Part shown: positions 23,609 through 32,602 of the stretch, one piece after another | How the letters are laid out: every line of letters starts with the position of its first letter | Position numbering within the stretch: the first letter of the stretch is position 1 | Source: JBNRMW01 sp050309795 | GTDB taxonomy: Bacteria > Bacillota_I > Bacilli_A > Erysipelotrichales > Erysipelotrichaceae | DNA: 38,718 nt | Direction: 5' to 3' | NCBI GenBank assembly: GCA_050309795.1 | Contig: JBNRMW010000001.1 | Span: 1-38,718 of the forward strand | Program-made: the position numbers and the translations under genes | The notes under the pieces: generated by a model | What the model saw: only the letters and a program-made list of their open reading frames with translations | The model's database searches: none | What the model was told of the DNA's origin: nothing

Positions 23609-24685
23609 ATGGGATTTCGTTTTAGCAAAAGAATCAGATTACACAAACTTGTCAACTTAAATTTATCAAAAGGCGGGGTTGGTGTTTCCGTTGGTGTACC
23701 AGGAGCTCGCTTTTCCATTAATTCGAAAGGACGCAAACAAGCCTCTATCGGTATACCTGGAACCGGACTATCGTATGTGAAGGCCTTTGGCACCAAAAGC
23801 TCCAAAAACAAAGCAAAGAAAGCTCTAGCGAGTCATCAAATTAATGAACTCAATAACGACGACTATAACGAAGCGTTATTTGCGTTATCGCACACTCATT
23901 TAGAGGCTTACGATTTCATTGATTTTCAGGAAGAACCGCTCGAATATAATTCGCGAAAAATGGGTCCTTTACAACAAGCTGCCATTGAAGCTTACAATAA
24001 TTACAAACCAAATTTTTTTGTCGGCCTACTCGCCAACTACATCGATTTATCCGTTAAAAAGCGTGAAAAATTGAAACAAAATATCTTTGAAGCCATCGAA
24101 AAGGACCAAGATAATCTACAACCAATAACAGTATCCAAAAAACAACAACAAGCACTCATAGCAAAAAATCCAGAAGCTATCCACCATTTCTTAGAACTCA
24201 GTGAAGCATTTGAAACATTCGAAGACGATGTTGACAGCTATGAATACCACCTTCAAACCGTTGTTGATGAAGCGACCTCCATCCATTTAAACATCGAATC
24301 CAATCTCAACGAAAATGTGATGGACGACGTTATTACCACCAACGCTAAAGGAGCCTACGTTCATAAAACCCTTGGCGTCCAAGCGTTCAACGAACGGAAA
24401 TATGCGTATGTTTGCTCGCTGCTCTTAGGCTTTGCTAAAGAAGCTCTAGCCCTAACCCCCTTAGATAAAGTAACCATCGATTTATACAATTTATCTGAAA
24501 ATCCAGCGACCGGTTATAAAGAACGAATTTGTATCGCTGCTGGCGAGTTCAACGAAGCGGATTTATTTGATTTAAATTTCGAAACATTAAATCCAATAAC
24601 CGTGGTTGAAAATTCTCTCGTCGACATTAAATTTACAAAACGATCGGGATTTAAAGAAGTCCAACCAACAAAGTCCCATGCCTAA
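23609..24685 (+). CDS. DUF4236-domain protein
   Basis: A 358-residue protein whose first 50 residues match DUF4236: GFRFSKRIRL followed by the glycine- and serine-rich GGVGVSVGVPGARFS and ASIGIPGTGLSY. The remaining 300 residues are helical and acidic, with no domain I recognise. The function of DUF4236 is not known. The frame continues upstream to 23534, but the ATG at 23609 has AGGAGAG upstream and starts exactly at the domain. Its stop overlaps the SpxH start by eight bases, so the two form an operon. Confidence 0.8.
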   Translation: MGFRFSKRIRLHKLVNLNLSKGGVGVSVGVPGARFSINSKGRKQASIGIPGTGLSYVKAFGTKSSKNKAKKALASHQINELNNDDYNEALFALSHTHLEAYDFIDFQEEPLEYNSRKMGPLQQAAIEAYNNYKPNFFVGLLANYIDLSVKKREKLKQNIFEAIEKDQDNLQPITVSKKQQQALIAKNPEAIHHFLELSEAFETFEDDVDSYEYHLQTVVDEATSIHLNIESNLNENVMDDVITTNAKGAYVHKTLGVQAFNERKYAYVCSLLLGFAKEALALTPLDKVTIDLYNLSENPATGYKERICIAAGEFNEADLFDLNFETLNPITVVENSLVDIKFTKRSGFKEVQPTKSHA

Positions 24686-25472
24686 AAACTTTAAAATCAT
24701 TTATACCACAGATCCACTTTGTTCTTTTTGTTGGGCTCTGGAACCTCAGCTTACAAAATTACTTTATCATTACGAACCCCACCTGGACTTAGAGATTCGT
24801 ATGGGTGGTTTGTTTCTAGAGGATGCCCCAGCGGATATCCATCAACTCCGCGCAGGACTCAAACGTGTTTCATTAAAATATCAGATGCCTATTGCTTACA
24901 ACCAAGCTACTTTAAATTGGGCAAAACATAGTTTGCTAGCATGCCAACTATATCTTATCGTCAAAAAGTATCAGCCAGAGAAAGCAAATAAACTTCTAAG
25001 AAAAATGCGTGAAACACAAATGCTCTTCAACCAAGACATTAGCTCGCGAACAACTTTAGAAACCTTGTTAAAGAAAGAAAAACTTTCTCTTGATTACCTT
25101 CAACAATTGGACACCCCTGCTTCCAAACAACTTCTTTATCAGGATTTTGGGGTTAATCGTGTGTTACAAGCGGACCTTTATCCGACCTTGTCCATCATCT
25201 ATCAAAATGGGTATGGGAAAAAGCTATCTGGATATGTCCCTTTTGAAGAGATGGAAACGGTATTAAAAACATTTGATCCATTGATTACAGCTCAACCATT
25301 AAAAAATCTTGAAGACTATCTCCAAGATCAAGATTTAATTCTCTTTTCTGAAATTGAACAAGTCTATTCACTTGGACCCGAAGAAACCGAAAACTTTGTC
25401 GCTAATACCCGCCCCATTCATTCAGAAGTTATTTCTATTCTCTCATCAAAAGCTTTAAAAAGTGTCGACTAA
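24678..25472 (+). CDS. spxH: SpxH/YjbH-like DsbA-family protein
   Basis: SpxH (YjbH) is the adaptor that delivers the redox regulator Spx to the ClpXP protease, linking disulfide stress to Spx levels. The 264 residues begin with YTTDPLCSFCWALEP, the family's thioredoxin-fold motif with Cys15 and Cys18, and continue with RMGGLFLED; the length fits SpxH. I start at the ATG at 24678, which overlaps the DUF4236 stop; the longer in-frame opening at 24606 lies inside that gene. A DsbA-like oxidoreductase of the FrnE type is the alternative, but the cytosolic start and DPLCxxCWALEP motif favour SpxH. Confidence 0.78.
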   Translation: MPKNFKIIYTTDPLCSFCWALEPQLTKLLYHYEPHLDLEIRMGGLFLEDAPADIHQLRAGLKRVSLKYQMPIAYNQATLNWAKHSLLACQLYLIVKKYQPEKANKLLRKMRETQMLFNQDISSRTTLETLLKKEKLSLDYLQQLDTPASKQLLYQDFGVNRVLQADLYPTLSIIYQNGYGKKLSGYVPFEEMETVLKTFDPLITAQPLKNLEDYLQDQDLILFSEIEQVYSLGPEETENFVANTRPIHSEVISILSSKALKSVD

Positions 25473-25483
25473 TCATCGACACT
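25459..25483. terminator. Bidirectional terminator between spxH and barstar
   Basis: A perfect 9-bp stem AAGTGTCGA/TCGACACTT. The minus strand ends in TTTTTAAA; the plus side has only a weak T-tail. It includes the last codons of both converging genes. Confidence 0.7.
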
Positions 25484-25780
25484 TAATTCATATTCATTAA
25501 TCAACATCCGCAGTTCATAGGAGGGACTATACGCTGCTGCTTGGCGAAGAACCGATAAAAATCGGCGCGCATCGTCACCAACATTGAAGATAAAATCTAG
25601 AGGAAAAATAACAACCAAAACTATTTTTACCACGCCATTATAGGTCGATAATAGATCAAACATCGCATCTAAATTATGTCCATAATAAGATGGGAAATCC
25701 AAAAGACTCGCTAAAACGCGATGAGCATGTTCTAAGTCGTAAACTTTTGAGCCATCAAATACAAAAACTTGTTCATTCAT
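25469..25780 (-). CDS. Barstar-family ribonuclease inhibitor
   Basis: A 103-residue barstar relative: the core YYGHNLDAMFDLL corresponds to barstar YYGENLDALWDCL, and the two aspartates that plug the barnase active site (Asp35 and Asp39 in barstar) are Asp38 and Asp42 here. It should bind and block the RNase encoded directly upstream before export. The ATG at 25780 shares one base with the stop codon of the barnase gene, giving coupled synthesis, with enzyme first and inhibitor second. C-terminal codons form the terminator. Confidence 0.88.
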   Translation of the reverse strand: MNEQVFVFDGSKVYDLEHAHRVLASLLDFPSYYGHNLDAMFDLLSTYNGVVKIVLVVIFPLDFIFNVGDDARRFLSVLRQAAAYSPSYELRMLINEYELSVDD

Positions 25781-26286
25781 TAATATAACCTCTCAAAACT
25801 AGAATAATGATCATTCGTATAAAAAATCAATCCATCGTTGGAAAAAACAATGCGTGAGGCATTTCGATATCCACCTTGGTAGTCAATATCCGCCTCGTAA
25901 TAGATGCGGCCTTTTTCTTTCGGTAACAGACCCTCAAAATTACCAAAGACATCCCCGCCAATGCTCTTTTGATCCGTGACTTCCCAAAGGTTTCCCTTGG
26001 AATTATCCCACCCTAATTTCATGGCCTGTTGTTTGGTAATAAAATTGTTTGGAAGTTTTTCAAAGGTATGAATATAGAGAGCAACCTCTTCTTTACTCGT
26101 ATAGCTTGAAGATTCTTCTACCTGGATTTCACTCGTCACACTTTCGTTTAAAATCGTTTCAGGTAAGTTTGTTTCTAGTGGCTGACAGCCAATCAGAAAT
26201 AAACCAAGTATCAAATAAAATACTAATTTCATCATTCGTTGGATATTCATGCGCTTCATTTTAAGTGAATTGTCTATCTTTTTCAA
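25780..26286 (-). CDS. Barnase-family ribonuclease with lipoprotein signal
   Basis: Residues 68-168 align along their length with barnase: YIHTFEKLPNNFITK, LGWDNSKGNL, KSIGGDVFGN and YEADIDY. All catalytic residues are kept: Lys85 (barnase Lys27), Glu131 (Glu73), Arg141 and Arg145 (Arg83, Arg87) and His160 (His102). Instead of a simple secretion signal, a basic N-terminus and hydrophobic stretch end in the lipobox LIGC (Cys34), so the mature enzyme is probably lipid-anchored on the outer membrane face, behind a 30-residue linker. I favour a TTG start at 26286 with AGGTG six bases before; a GTG at 26295 lacks a ribosome site. Downstream of ppk by nine bases. Confidence 0.85.
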   Translation of the reverse strand: MKKIDNSLKMKRMNIQRMMKLVFYLILGLFLIGCQPLETNLPETILNESVTSEIQVEESSSYTSKEEVALYIHTFEKLPNNFITKQQAMKLGWDNSKGNLWEVTDQKSIGGDVFGNFEGLLPKEKGRIYYEADIDYQGGYRNASRIVFSNDGLIFYTNDHYSSFERLY

Positions 26287-26295
26287 TGATTTCAC

Positions 26296-28422
26296 CTACT
26301 TTGTTTTTATTGGTAGAAAAAAAGTGCGAATCCTCGTCAAAAGAGAAGGTTTCCTAACCGGCAAATCAACGTCAACGGTTTTCTGGCGAGAGAAATACTC
26401 CCGAATAGCATTTTGTGAATGGTACGTCGCTTCTTTAACATTCGATCGATACTCACCCGAAGAATCCATATACCAACCAAATGCCTGTGGATCCATTTCC
26501 GTACTTAAAATAAACTCGAGCTGTTCTTTACTCGCTTTGTCCCTAACTTCGACAAACACCTCTACGCGACGTTGCGTATTTCGATTCAGTAAGTCGCCCG
26601 ACCCAAGCCAATAACGTGCTCGAGAACCTTGACCAAACCGCACAATGCGTGAGTGCTCAAGATATTGACCAATAATCGATTTAATCGTAATTTTTTCGGA
26701 ATAACCTTCAATACCCGATCTTAAACAAGCAATCCCCCGAATAATTAGAAAAACGTCGACGCCCACTTGACTAGCTTCAACTAGTTTATTCATAATGACC
26801 ATATCATTCATCGAATTAAACTTACAGACAATCTGTCCACCTCCATGAAGTTGGTGATACGCAATTTCTTCGTCAATAGCTTCAATAAATCGAAATCTAA
26901 ATTGTTTTGGAGCAATCCATAACGCCTGGGTTTCATCGACGACTTCGTTCATTCCAAAACCATCAAACAATAAATCTGCATCTTCCCCAACCGCTTGATC
27001 GCTGGTGATATATCCTAAATCGGTATATTGTTCCATGGTTTTTTCGTTGAAATTACCGGTTCCGATATAGGTAATATACGACGCCACATTATTAATACGT
27101 CGCGTAATTAACATGACTTTTGAATGAACTTTATAGTCTGCCATACCGTAAATAATATGACAACCACTCTCTTCTAAAATGGAAGAGTAGTCAATATTAT
27201 TTTGTTCATCAAAGCGAGCTCTTAATTCAAGTAAACAAACCACCTCTTTACCCATTTCAGAGGCATAGATGAGCGCAGAAACAATCCGACTTTGAGAAGC
27301 CAAACGATAAAGGGAAATCTTAATCGACACGACGCTTGGATCGTTTGCGCAAGCATAAATGAGAGAAACTAGGGGTTGACTCGATTGATACGGAAAGGCT
27401 AATAACATTTCATTTTTACTCAAATAATCTAAAGGTTTTACTTGATTAAAATCAATGCTCTGAACAATTGGTACCGATTGATACAAATGATTTGGTAACA
27501 TCTCTGAAAAATACTTCCTAATATCAAAGAAAATCGTTAAATCTAACGGATTATTACTCACTATTAATTGTTCCCTAGTGACTTTCATTTTAGGTAAAAA
27601 ATAATCCAAGAATTCTTCAGACAATTTGGAATTAACTTGAACACGAACGATGCCTAAACGGCGTCTTTTCTTTAATAATTCCTTCATAATATCGCGGAAA
27701 TCCCGATGTTCATCAATCAGCTCATCGCTTGGATCTAAATCCGCATTTCTAGTTACTCGTAAAACCGTTTGTTCCTTTATTGTATATTTCTTAAACAAGG
27801 AGGATAGATAAAACGAAATCATCTCTGTCGTTAAAACGACCCGATATTCATCATTGATGTTATAAATCGAAAACTTAGGCACGTTGCTCAACGAAATAAG
27901 CGCATACTTAATGTTTTTTTCCTTATCTTCAAGCGAGCAAGCGATATAGTGTTCATTATTTCTTAAAAACGGAAATGGATGATGAGGATCAATAATCTGT
28001 ACCGTCAATAAGGGCTTAATTTCAACATTAAAAATTTTCTTATTCTTTTTTTGATCAATTTTATCTAATTTCTTCAAATTAACAAAATCTATGTTCTCCA
28101 TCTTAAGTTGATTTTTAACATACTTATACACGCGCGCAACATCCTTTTCGTGTTCCCGTAAATAAGCCATAATGGACTCAATTTGTTGCGTTGCTGTTTC
28201 ATTGGTTTTTTCATCTAATTTGTCGGGCATCACTAACGATTGGTCACTCAATGAACCAATACGTACCATGAAAAACTCATCCAAATTACTGCCATAAATC
28301 GATAAGAAATTTAAGCGCTCTAATAAAGGCACTGAGGGGTGCGTTGCATGTTTTAAAACCCTAAGATTAAATCTTAACCAAGAAATTTCTCGATTTTCGT
28401 ATAAATTAGTTGTTAATGTCAT
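26296..28422 (-). CDS. ppk1: Polyphosphate kinase
   Basis: Reversibly transfers the gamma-phosphate of ATP onto polyphosphate chains. The 708 residues show the PPK1 N-terminal domain (ENREISWLRFN, YGSNLDEFFMVR), the head domain, and the two C-terminal phospholipase-D-like domains with the autophosphorylated His in YKVHSKVML and the GTGNFNEKT motif. Length is typical. It begins three bases after the ppx stop, so ppx-ppk is an operon for both building and removing polyphosphate; the barnase-barstar pair follows. Confidence 0.96.
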   Translation of the reverse strand: MTLTTNLYENREISWLRFNLRVLKHATHPSVPLLERLNFLSIYGSNLDEFFMVRIGSLSDQSLVMPDKLDEKTNETATQQIESIMAYLREHEKDVARVYKYVKNQLKMENIDFVNLKKLDKIDQKKNKKIFNVEIKPLLTVQIIDPHHPFPFLRNNEHYIACSLEDKEKNIKYALISLSNVPKFSIYNINDEYRVVLTTEMISFYLSSLFKKYTIKEQTVLRVTRNADLDPSDELIDEHRDFRDIMKELLKKRRRLGIVRVQVNSKLSEEFLDYFLPKMKVTREQLIVSNNPLDLTIFFDIRKYFSEMLPNHLYQSVPIVQSIDFNQVKPLDYLSKNEMLLAFPYQSSQPLVSLIYACANDPSVVSIKISLYRLASQSRIVSALIYASEMGKEVVCLLELRARFDEQNNIDYSSILEESGCHIIYGMADYKVHSKVMLITRRINNVASYITYIGTGNFNEKTMEQYTDLGYITSDQAVGEDADLLFDGFGMNEVVDETQALWIAPKQFRFRFIEAIDEEIAYHQLHGGGQIVCKFNSMNDMVIMNKLVEASQVGVDVFLIIRGIACLRSGIEGYSEKITIKSIIGQYLEHSRIVRFGQGSRARYWLGSGDLLNRNTQRRVEVFVEVRDKASKEQLEFILSTEMDPQAFGWYMDSSGEYRSNVKEATYHSQNAIREYFSRQKTVDVDLPVRKPSLLTRIRTFFLPIKTK

Positions 28423-28425
28423 GAT

Positions 28426-29298
28426 TTATCTTCTCAATACCTGCTGTAGTAAATACCCTTCGCGGACACCACTGTGGCTAATGAAAATCTCTTTAGAATT
28501 AAAATACTTCAATACCTCCCACAGCAACTGCATACCAGGTAATATCGTATGAATTCGGTCCGGGACCTTTTTTAAGAGCTCATGTAAAGAAGTCTTCGAT
28601 CCGTTGCTCAATCGTTCTAATAACCGTTGAACTTCGTCAGAGGTGGCACACTTTAACTCGTCCATCAACTTAAAGGTTGCCCGAGCCGTCCCCCCAATAC
28701 TGACGATGGTATCAATGTCTATGGATGTCTTTATATGCATAGACAACGCTCTTTTGAAATCACTAGCAAGCGCTTTTAATTCTTCTGTTTTGGGTAAAAT
28801 ATCTTCCACATAGTCGCGATAACTCGTTAACGAACCGATGGGAATTGACGCAGAAACTATTATCTGCTTATCTTTAAAATAAACTAATTCTGAAGAGCCG
28901 CCACCAATATCGACTAGAAGACCCGTTTCTACATCAACTTCTTGAGTCGCACCCATAAACCCGAGTTGGGCCTCTTGATCACCAGTCAAAACATCAATAT
29001 ACAATTGAGTACGCTGTGATATTTTATCGACGACGCTGGATGAGTTGGAGATATTACGTAAAGAAGCTGTCGCAAATGCATAGATACGTTGACAATTTAA
29101 ATTATTAGAAATGAGCACAAAGTGCTTTAAAATGGCTACCGCCGCATCTACCCCTGACGCCATCATTTCATTGTTAACAATGTGATTGGCTAAACCAACC
29201 ATTTCTTTTTCGTCCACTAACAACTGATAACGATCTTCAAATATTTTATAAATATTCAGTCGGACGGTATTTGAGCCGATATCAATAATTCCAATCAT
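28426..29298 (-). CDS. ppx: Exopolyphosphatase (Ppx/GppA family)
   Basis: Removes phosphate from polyphosphate ends, or hydrolyses pppGpp; the two functions are hard to separate by sequence. The 290 residues are the actin-fold core: IGIIDIGSNTVRLNIY phosphate-1 motif, FATASLRN, LVDIGGGSSELVYF phosphate-2 motif and VSIGGTARA. The C-terminal HD-like domain of the longer E. coli Ppx (513 residues) is absent, as in many Firmicutes. AGGAGG six bases before ATG. It leads the operon ppx-ppk-barnase-barstar. Confidence 0.92.
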   Translation of the reverse strand: MIGIIDIGSNTVRLNIYKIFEDRYQLLVDEKEMVGLANHIVNNEMMASGVDAAVAILKHFVLISNNLNCQRIYAFATASLRNISNSSSVVDKISQRTQLYIDVLTGDQEAQLGFMGATQEVDVETGLLVDIGGGSSELVYFKDKQIIVSASIPIGSLTSYRDYVEDILPKTEELKALASDFKRALSMHIKTSIDIDTIVSIGGTARATFKLMDELKCATSDEVQRLLERLSNGSKTSLHELLKKVPDRIHTILPGMQLLWEVLKYFNSKEIFISHSGVREGYLLQQVLRR

Positions 29299-29402
29299 CA
29301 GACGCCTCCTAATTTTAGCTAAACAATCGAAATTGCTAATTTTGTCTTAATTAGGTTTATTATAACATTGAATCTAAAATCTTTTTAGGATAAGATAAAC
29401 CC

Positions 29403-29951
29403 ATGGCACTATTTGAATACAACCTATTGCTAGAAATACAAAAGTTGATTGGAAACAAATTCTTTGATAATTTTTTCTCTTCATTTACGACTTTCGGTAA
29501 CCACGGATTGATTTGGATTTTATTGATTCTAGTTTTACTTATTAATCGATCCACTCGAAAATTGGGTATTTTAGCTGCTTGTGCATTGATTTTAGAATTT
29601 GGCTTAAACGACTATGTTTTGAAACCATTAATTGCTCGCCCTCGTCCGTTTATGACCTTTGAAATTTATCCGATTATTGAACGCCCTACTGGGTTTTCTT
29701 TTCCCTCTGGTCATTCAGCTAGCGCTTTGGCAGTCGCGACCATGGTGATGTTGGGAAAACACCCAGCCCGCCACCTTGTAATGATTTCAGCATTATTGAT
29801 GGCCTTTTCCCGGATGTATTTGATGGTTCATTATCCTTCCGATGTACTTGCTGGTATTTTAGTTGGTATTCTGTGTGCATGGATTGTTTACGCGACCGCT
29901 AGGAGATTTGATTTCGACCCAACGGTTACCCTTGACGAACCAAAAGCATAA
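29403..29951 (+). CDS. PAP2-family membrane phosphatase
   Basis: A 182-residue membrane protein with about five to six helices and the complete PAP2 phosphatase signature: KPLIARPRP, PSGHS and SRMYLMVHYPSD (catalytic His). It probably acts on undecaprenyl diphosphate or another lipid phosphate at the outer face, thus recycling the wall carrier lipid; a BcrC-type role is inference. GGATAAG ribosome site precedes ATG at moderate spacing. Divergent from ppx; followed by two hairpins. Confidence 0.9.
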   Translation: MALFEYNLLLEIQKLIGNKFFDNFFSSFTTFGNHGLIWILLILVLLINRSTRKLGILAACALILEFGLNDYVLKPLIARPRPFMTFEIYPIIERPTGFSFPSGHSASALAVATMVMLGKHPARHLVMISALLMAFSRMYLMVHYPSDVLAGILVGILCAWIVYATARRFDFDPTVTLDEPKA

Positions 29952-29994
29952 AAAAATGGTCTAATCAGACCACTTTAAATTTAAAATGTCTTCT

Positions 29995-30016
29995 AAGAAT
30001 CCTGAGGGATTCTTTT
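29995..30016. terminator. Terminator between PAP2 and histidine phosphatase genes
   Basis: Stem AAGAATCC/GGATTCTT with a 4-base loop and T-run, adjacent to the stop of the converging gene at 30016. A second weaker hairpin TGGTCT/AGACCA lies at 29957-29972, right after the PAP2 stop. Confidence 0.65.
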
Positions 30017-30639
30017 TAAATATCAATCGGCGCATAATCAAGTAATTGAAACTGCCGGTTCTTAACATCGTAAGCAACTTTAAAACTAAAACCCGTCCCG
30101 TTATCAATTTCTAAATCACGGTAATTTTTCTGGTCGATCTCTAAAAATGTAAAATGCGTCATTCGAATTGTTCCAGCATGAGCAACAATCATTACCGATG
30201 CCAAATCGTCAAGGACCATTTCCTTAGCAATAACCTGTAGCTCATTCATCACTCGATTTTGAAACATTGGACCGTTTTCCGCATGGATTAATTTAGGGGA
30301 ATCGCCAAAGAAATCTTTATAAAAGTTTTGTAGTTTCCCTTCAAAATTAAGGTTTTCAATATCACCAAAGTAAATCTCCCGTAAACCATAGCGACGATTT
30401 TCAGGCTTTACTTCTTGTTCAAATAAAATTTCCGCCGTACGATAAGCTCGCGACAAATCGGAACTGTACAATCGATCAAAAGCAGGATACGTGATTTGTT
30501 CTTTCATTTCTAGCAGTTCATCAATTCCTTCTTGGACAAGTTGGTGATCGGTATGACCCGACATTAATTTCTGGATATTACCCTCTGTGCGACCATGGCG
30601 AACCATGTTTAAGGTTAAAATTTTGTGATTATGCTTCAT
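30016..30639 (-). CDS. Histidine phosphatase family protein
   Basis: A 207-residue phosphoglycerate-mutase-like phosphatase: LNMVRHGRTEGN contains the phosphorylated His, LYSSDLSRAYRTAEIL the second conserved Arg, and IVAHAGTIRM the second catalytic His. The Gly-rich context and length fit small-molecule or sugar-phosphate phosphatases rather than glycolytic mutase. Its start lies 11 bases inside the MFS gene, so the two are translated from one message and may handle one compound. No secretion signal. Confidence 0.88.
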   Translation of the reverse strand: MKHNHKILTLNMVRHGRTEGNIQKLMSGHTDHQLVQEGIDELLEMKEQITYPAFDRLYSSDLSRAYRTAEILFEQEVKPENRRYGLREIYFGDIENLNFEGKLQNFYKDFFGDSPKLIHAENGPMFQNRVMNELQVIAKEMVLDDLASVMIVAHAGTIRMTHFTFLEIDQKNYRDLEIDNGTGFSFKVAYDVKNRQFQLLDYAPIDI

Positions 30640-31786
30640 CTATACTAGGCTCCTTATAAAATAACATTAAAATAATTGGAAAAATCACCGAGATTCCACC
30701 AAGTAGAATCAAGGTTGATAAATCCACGATGTTGCTGGCCCAAGAAGAAATCAAGGGCATTAATATCACGGGGATATTCGATGTAACGGAAGTCATTAAT
30801 AAATGACCGCTCGCTCGAAGATGGGCGGGAACCTGTTGATTCACCGCTTCTTTCTGAGAAAGCAAGATTAACGGAAAATAGACTAACTGCAAGGAAGAGA
30901 AAACAAGAATTAACCAAATTTGATTCGTTAAGCCAATGCCAATAAAACGAATCATCAAAGAAATTGCTGCAAAAACCACAATATTCTTTAACCCATATTT
31001 CGTTAACAAACGCCAACCCGCAATCATCAGTGGTAATTCGACAACCGCTTGTAACGACCATTTAAAACCGATTACTTCACTACCTGCATCCAATGTCAGC
31101 ATGTAGTCGATCACCGTAATCATGTCCATGTTGTAGACCAAAAACAGAAAGAAAAATACCAACAAAACCAAGATAAACTGGCGATTTTTAACCAATAAAC
31201 TTAAGTCTTGGAAACTAAAAGATTGACTCGCATCTTGATAATCGGAATCTCCTAAGGGGAAAATTAAGGCCAATGCCAAAAGGGTAATGGGAAGTGTCGC
31301 CCAAGTAATGACTGAATAGCCAAAATAACGGATGAGGAAACCTAAAACAAAAGACCCCAATGCCCAACCAATCGAACCAAAGACGCGGATAGTTCCAAAA
31401 TGTTGGCGGGTATCTTCATCAATCGTGTACACCCATGTTTCTAATAAATTACTGCTCGTTCTAAAAAAGCCCACCGTGAACGATGCCCAAAATAGCATTA
31501 CTGAAAAAAGTGGATTTTTCAATTGATAGGTTATAGCAACGGAACCCATTAAAATCAAAATACTTAGAATCAACATCGGTTTGGTCCTTTGCATGCGGTC
31601 GCACACAACACCAAAAACAAATTGAGCAATAATACCGACTAAGGCTGAAAAAGAAAGGATGTACCCTCTTTCGGAAGCACTATATCCCAACTCCGTTAAG
31701 AATGGAATTATTTGTGAAAAACTAAAACTAAAACCAATAAACCCAAGAAAAAACAAAGCATAATAGAGCAATCGTTTGTGTTTCAT
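30629..31786 (-). CDS. Major facilitator superfamily transporter
   Basis: A protein of about 385 residues with 12 predicted helices. The loop between helices 2 and 3, GVVCDRMQRTKPML, is an MFS motif A variant (GxxxDRxxR). Overall pattern resembles the LacY/NupG-like MFS_1-like group, so sugar or nucleoside uptake is possible, but the substrate cannot be deduced. I start at the ATG at 31786 (MKHKRLL), eight bases after GGGAG; an ATG at 31792 and a GTG at 31801 are too near that site. Operon with the histidine phosphatase. Confidence 0.85.
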   Translation of the reverse strand: MKHKRLLYYALFFLGFIGFSFSFSQIIPFLTELGYSASERGYILSFSALVGIIAQFVFGVVCDRMQRTKPMLILSILILMGSVAITYQLKNPLFSVMLFWASFTVGFFRTSSNLLETWVYTIDEDTRQHFGTIRVFGSIGWALGSFVLGFLIRYFGYSVITWATLPITLLALALIFPLGDSDYQDASQSFSFQDLSLLVKNRQFILVLLVFFFLFLVYNMDMITVIDYMLTLDAGSEVIGFKWSLQAVVELPLMIAGWRLLTKYGLKNIVVFAAISLMIRFIGIGLTNQIWLILVFSSLQLVYFPLILLSQKEAVNQQVPAHLRASGHLLMTSVTSNIPVILMPLISSWASNIVDLSTLILLGGISVIFPIILMLFYKEPSIDEA

Positions 31787-31838
31787 ATTCATTTCTCCCA
31801 CCGATTCATTATAACGGATTAGATTGGCGATATCAAAA

Positions 31839-31859
31839 ATGATGAGCTGGGCTCATCAT
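31839..31859 (-). terminator. Terminator of the SatD-family gene
   Basis: On the minus strand ATGATGAG, five-base loop, CTCATCAT then TTTTTG. It directly abuts the TGA stop of the gene at 31859. Confidence 0.75.
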
Positions 31860-32512
31860 CAATTTCGATAATAGGTTCGGCGATATTGTTCCAAAATAAT
31901 GGTCACTTCGCGCTTGAGTCGAATCAGATTATAATATCCACTATTTTTCAATTGTTGATTAAAATTTTGGGCAGAGACGTTCATGACTTTAGCTACATCT
32001 TTTTGGACAAATTTTTCCATATATCCATACGTTAAAATCAGATATTTAACTAAGTCTATTTGAGATTGTCGCCACCGCGAAGCCACAAAGTCTGCTAATC
32101 GTAAACTTTCATTGACAATGTTTTCTAAGGAATTGCGTCGGCCGAGGTTGATGTAGATTTTATTGTTTCCATAATCGTTATCGTCTGCTAATCGCTTTAA
32201 ACCAGCTTGTGCGAGTGAAAACCCCTTCTCGATCGCTTTTGTTTTATCGTCTCGATGTTCGACAAATCCAATTCCAAAAGTCAGTTCGTAATTATCGAGC
32301 ATATAATTTAAACGATCACAGATTTCCAGCACATAAATACCTTTGCTAAGTACACCCCTGATTTCACTGTTTCCGCTGACCTTTAAAGGTCGGTGAAAAT
32401 CAAGTTGATACTGCTGATTTAACTCGTTAATTACTAAATCCAAAGCCTTTTTAATATTGAAATCTCGTTTTTTGGCTTTAGGATCGCGTGCATTGACAAC
32501 TAGGGCAAACAT
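31859..32512 (-). CDS. SatD-family protein
   Basis: A 217-residue protein resembling SatD of streptococcal sat operons: an N-terminal ARDPKAKK-like start (family: GDIIDSK), the central GIGFVEHRDD strand, and a C-terminal helix-turn-helix segment (FVQKDVAKVMNVSAQNFNQQLK, about 170-190 in shortened form) of the kind that binds DNA. The molecular function of SatD is not known, though the sat operon was linked to acid tolerance. AGGTGG ribosome site. Single gene with its own terminator. The likeness is weak in the N-terminal half. Confidence 0.65.
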   Translation of the reverse strand: MFALVVNARDPKAKKRDFNIKKALDLVINELNQQYQLDFHRPLKVSGNSEIRGVLSKGIYVLEICDRLNYMLDNYELTFGIGFVEHRDDKTKAIEKGFSLAQAGLKRLADDNDYGNNKIYINLGRRNSLENIVNESLRLADFVASRWRQSQIDLVKYLILTYGYMEKFVQKDVAKVMNVSAQNFNQQLKNSGYYNLIRLKREVTIILEQYRRTYYRN

Positions 32513-32602
32513 CCTCTCACCACCTTAATAACTATTATAAAGTAGAGCTTTTAATAAAGCAAGAAATATTGATTTCTACCAGATTTCTCCATCCAATCCG
32601 AT

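Noticed and set aside
31859..32512. TGA as a sense codon (Mollicutes-type code)
   Set aside because: TGA ends this gene right before a terminator, and all clear genes use TGG for tryptophan; the standard code holds.
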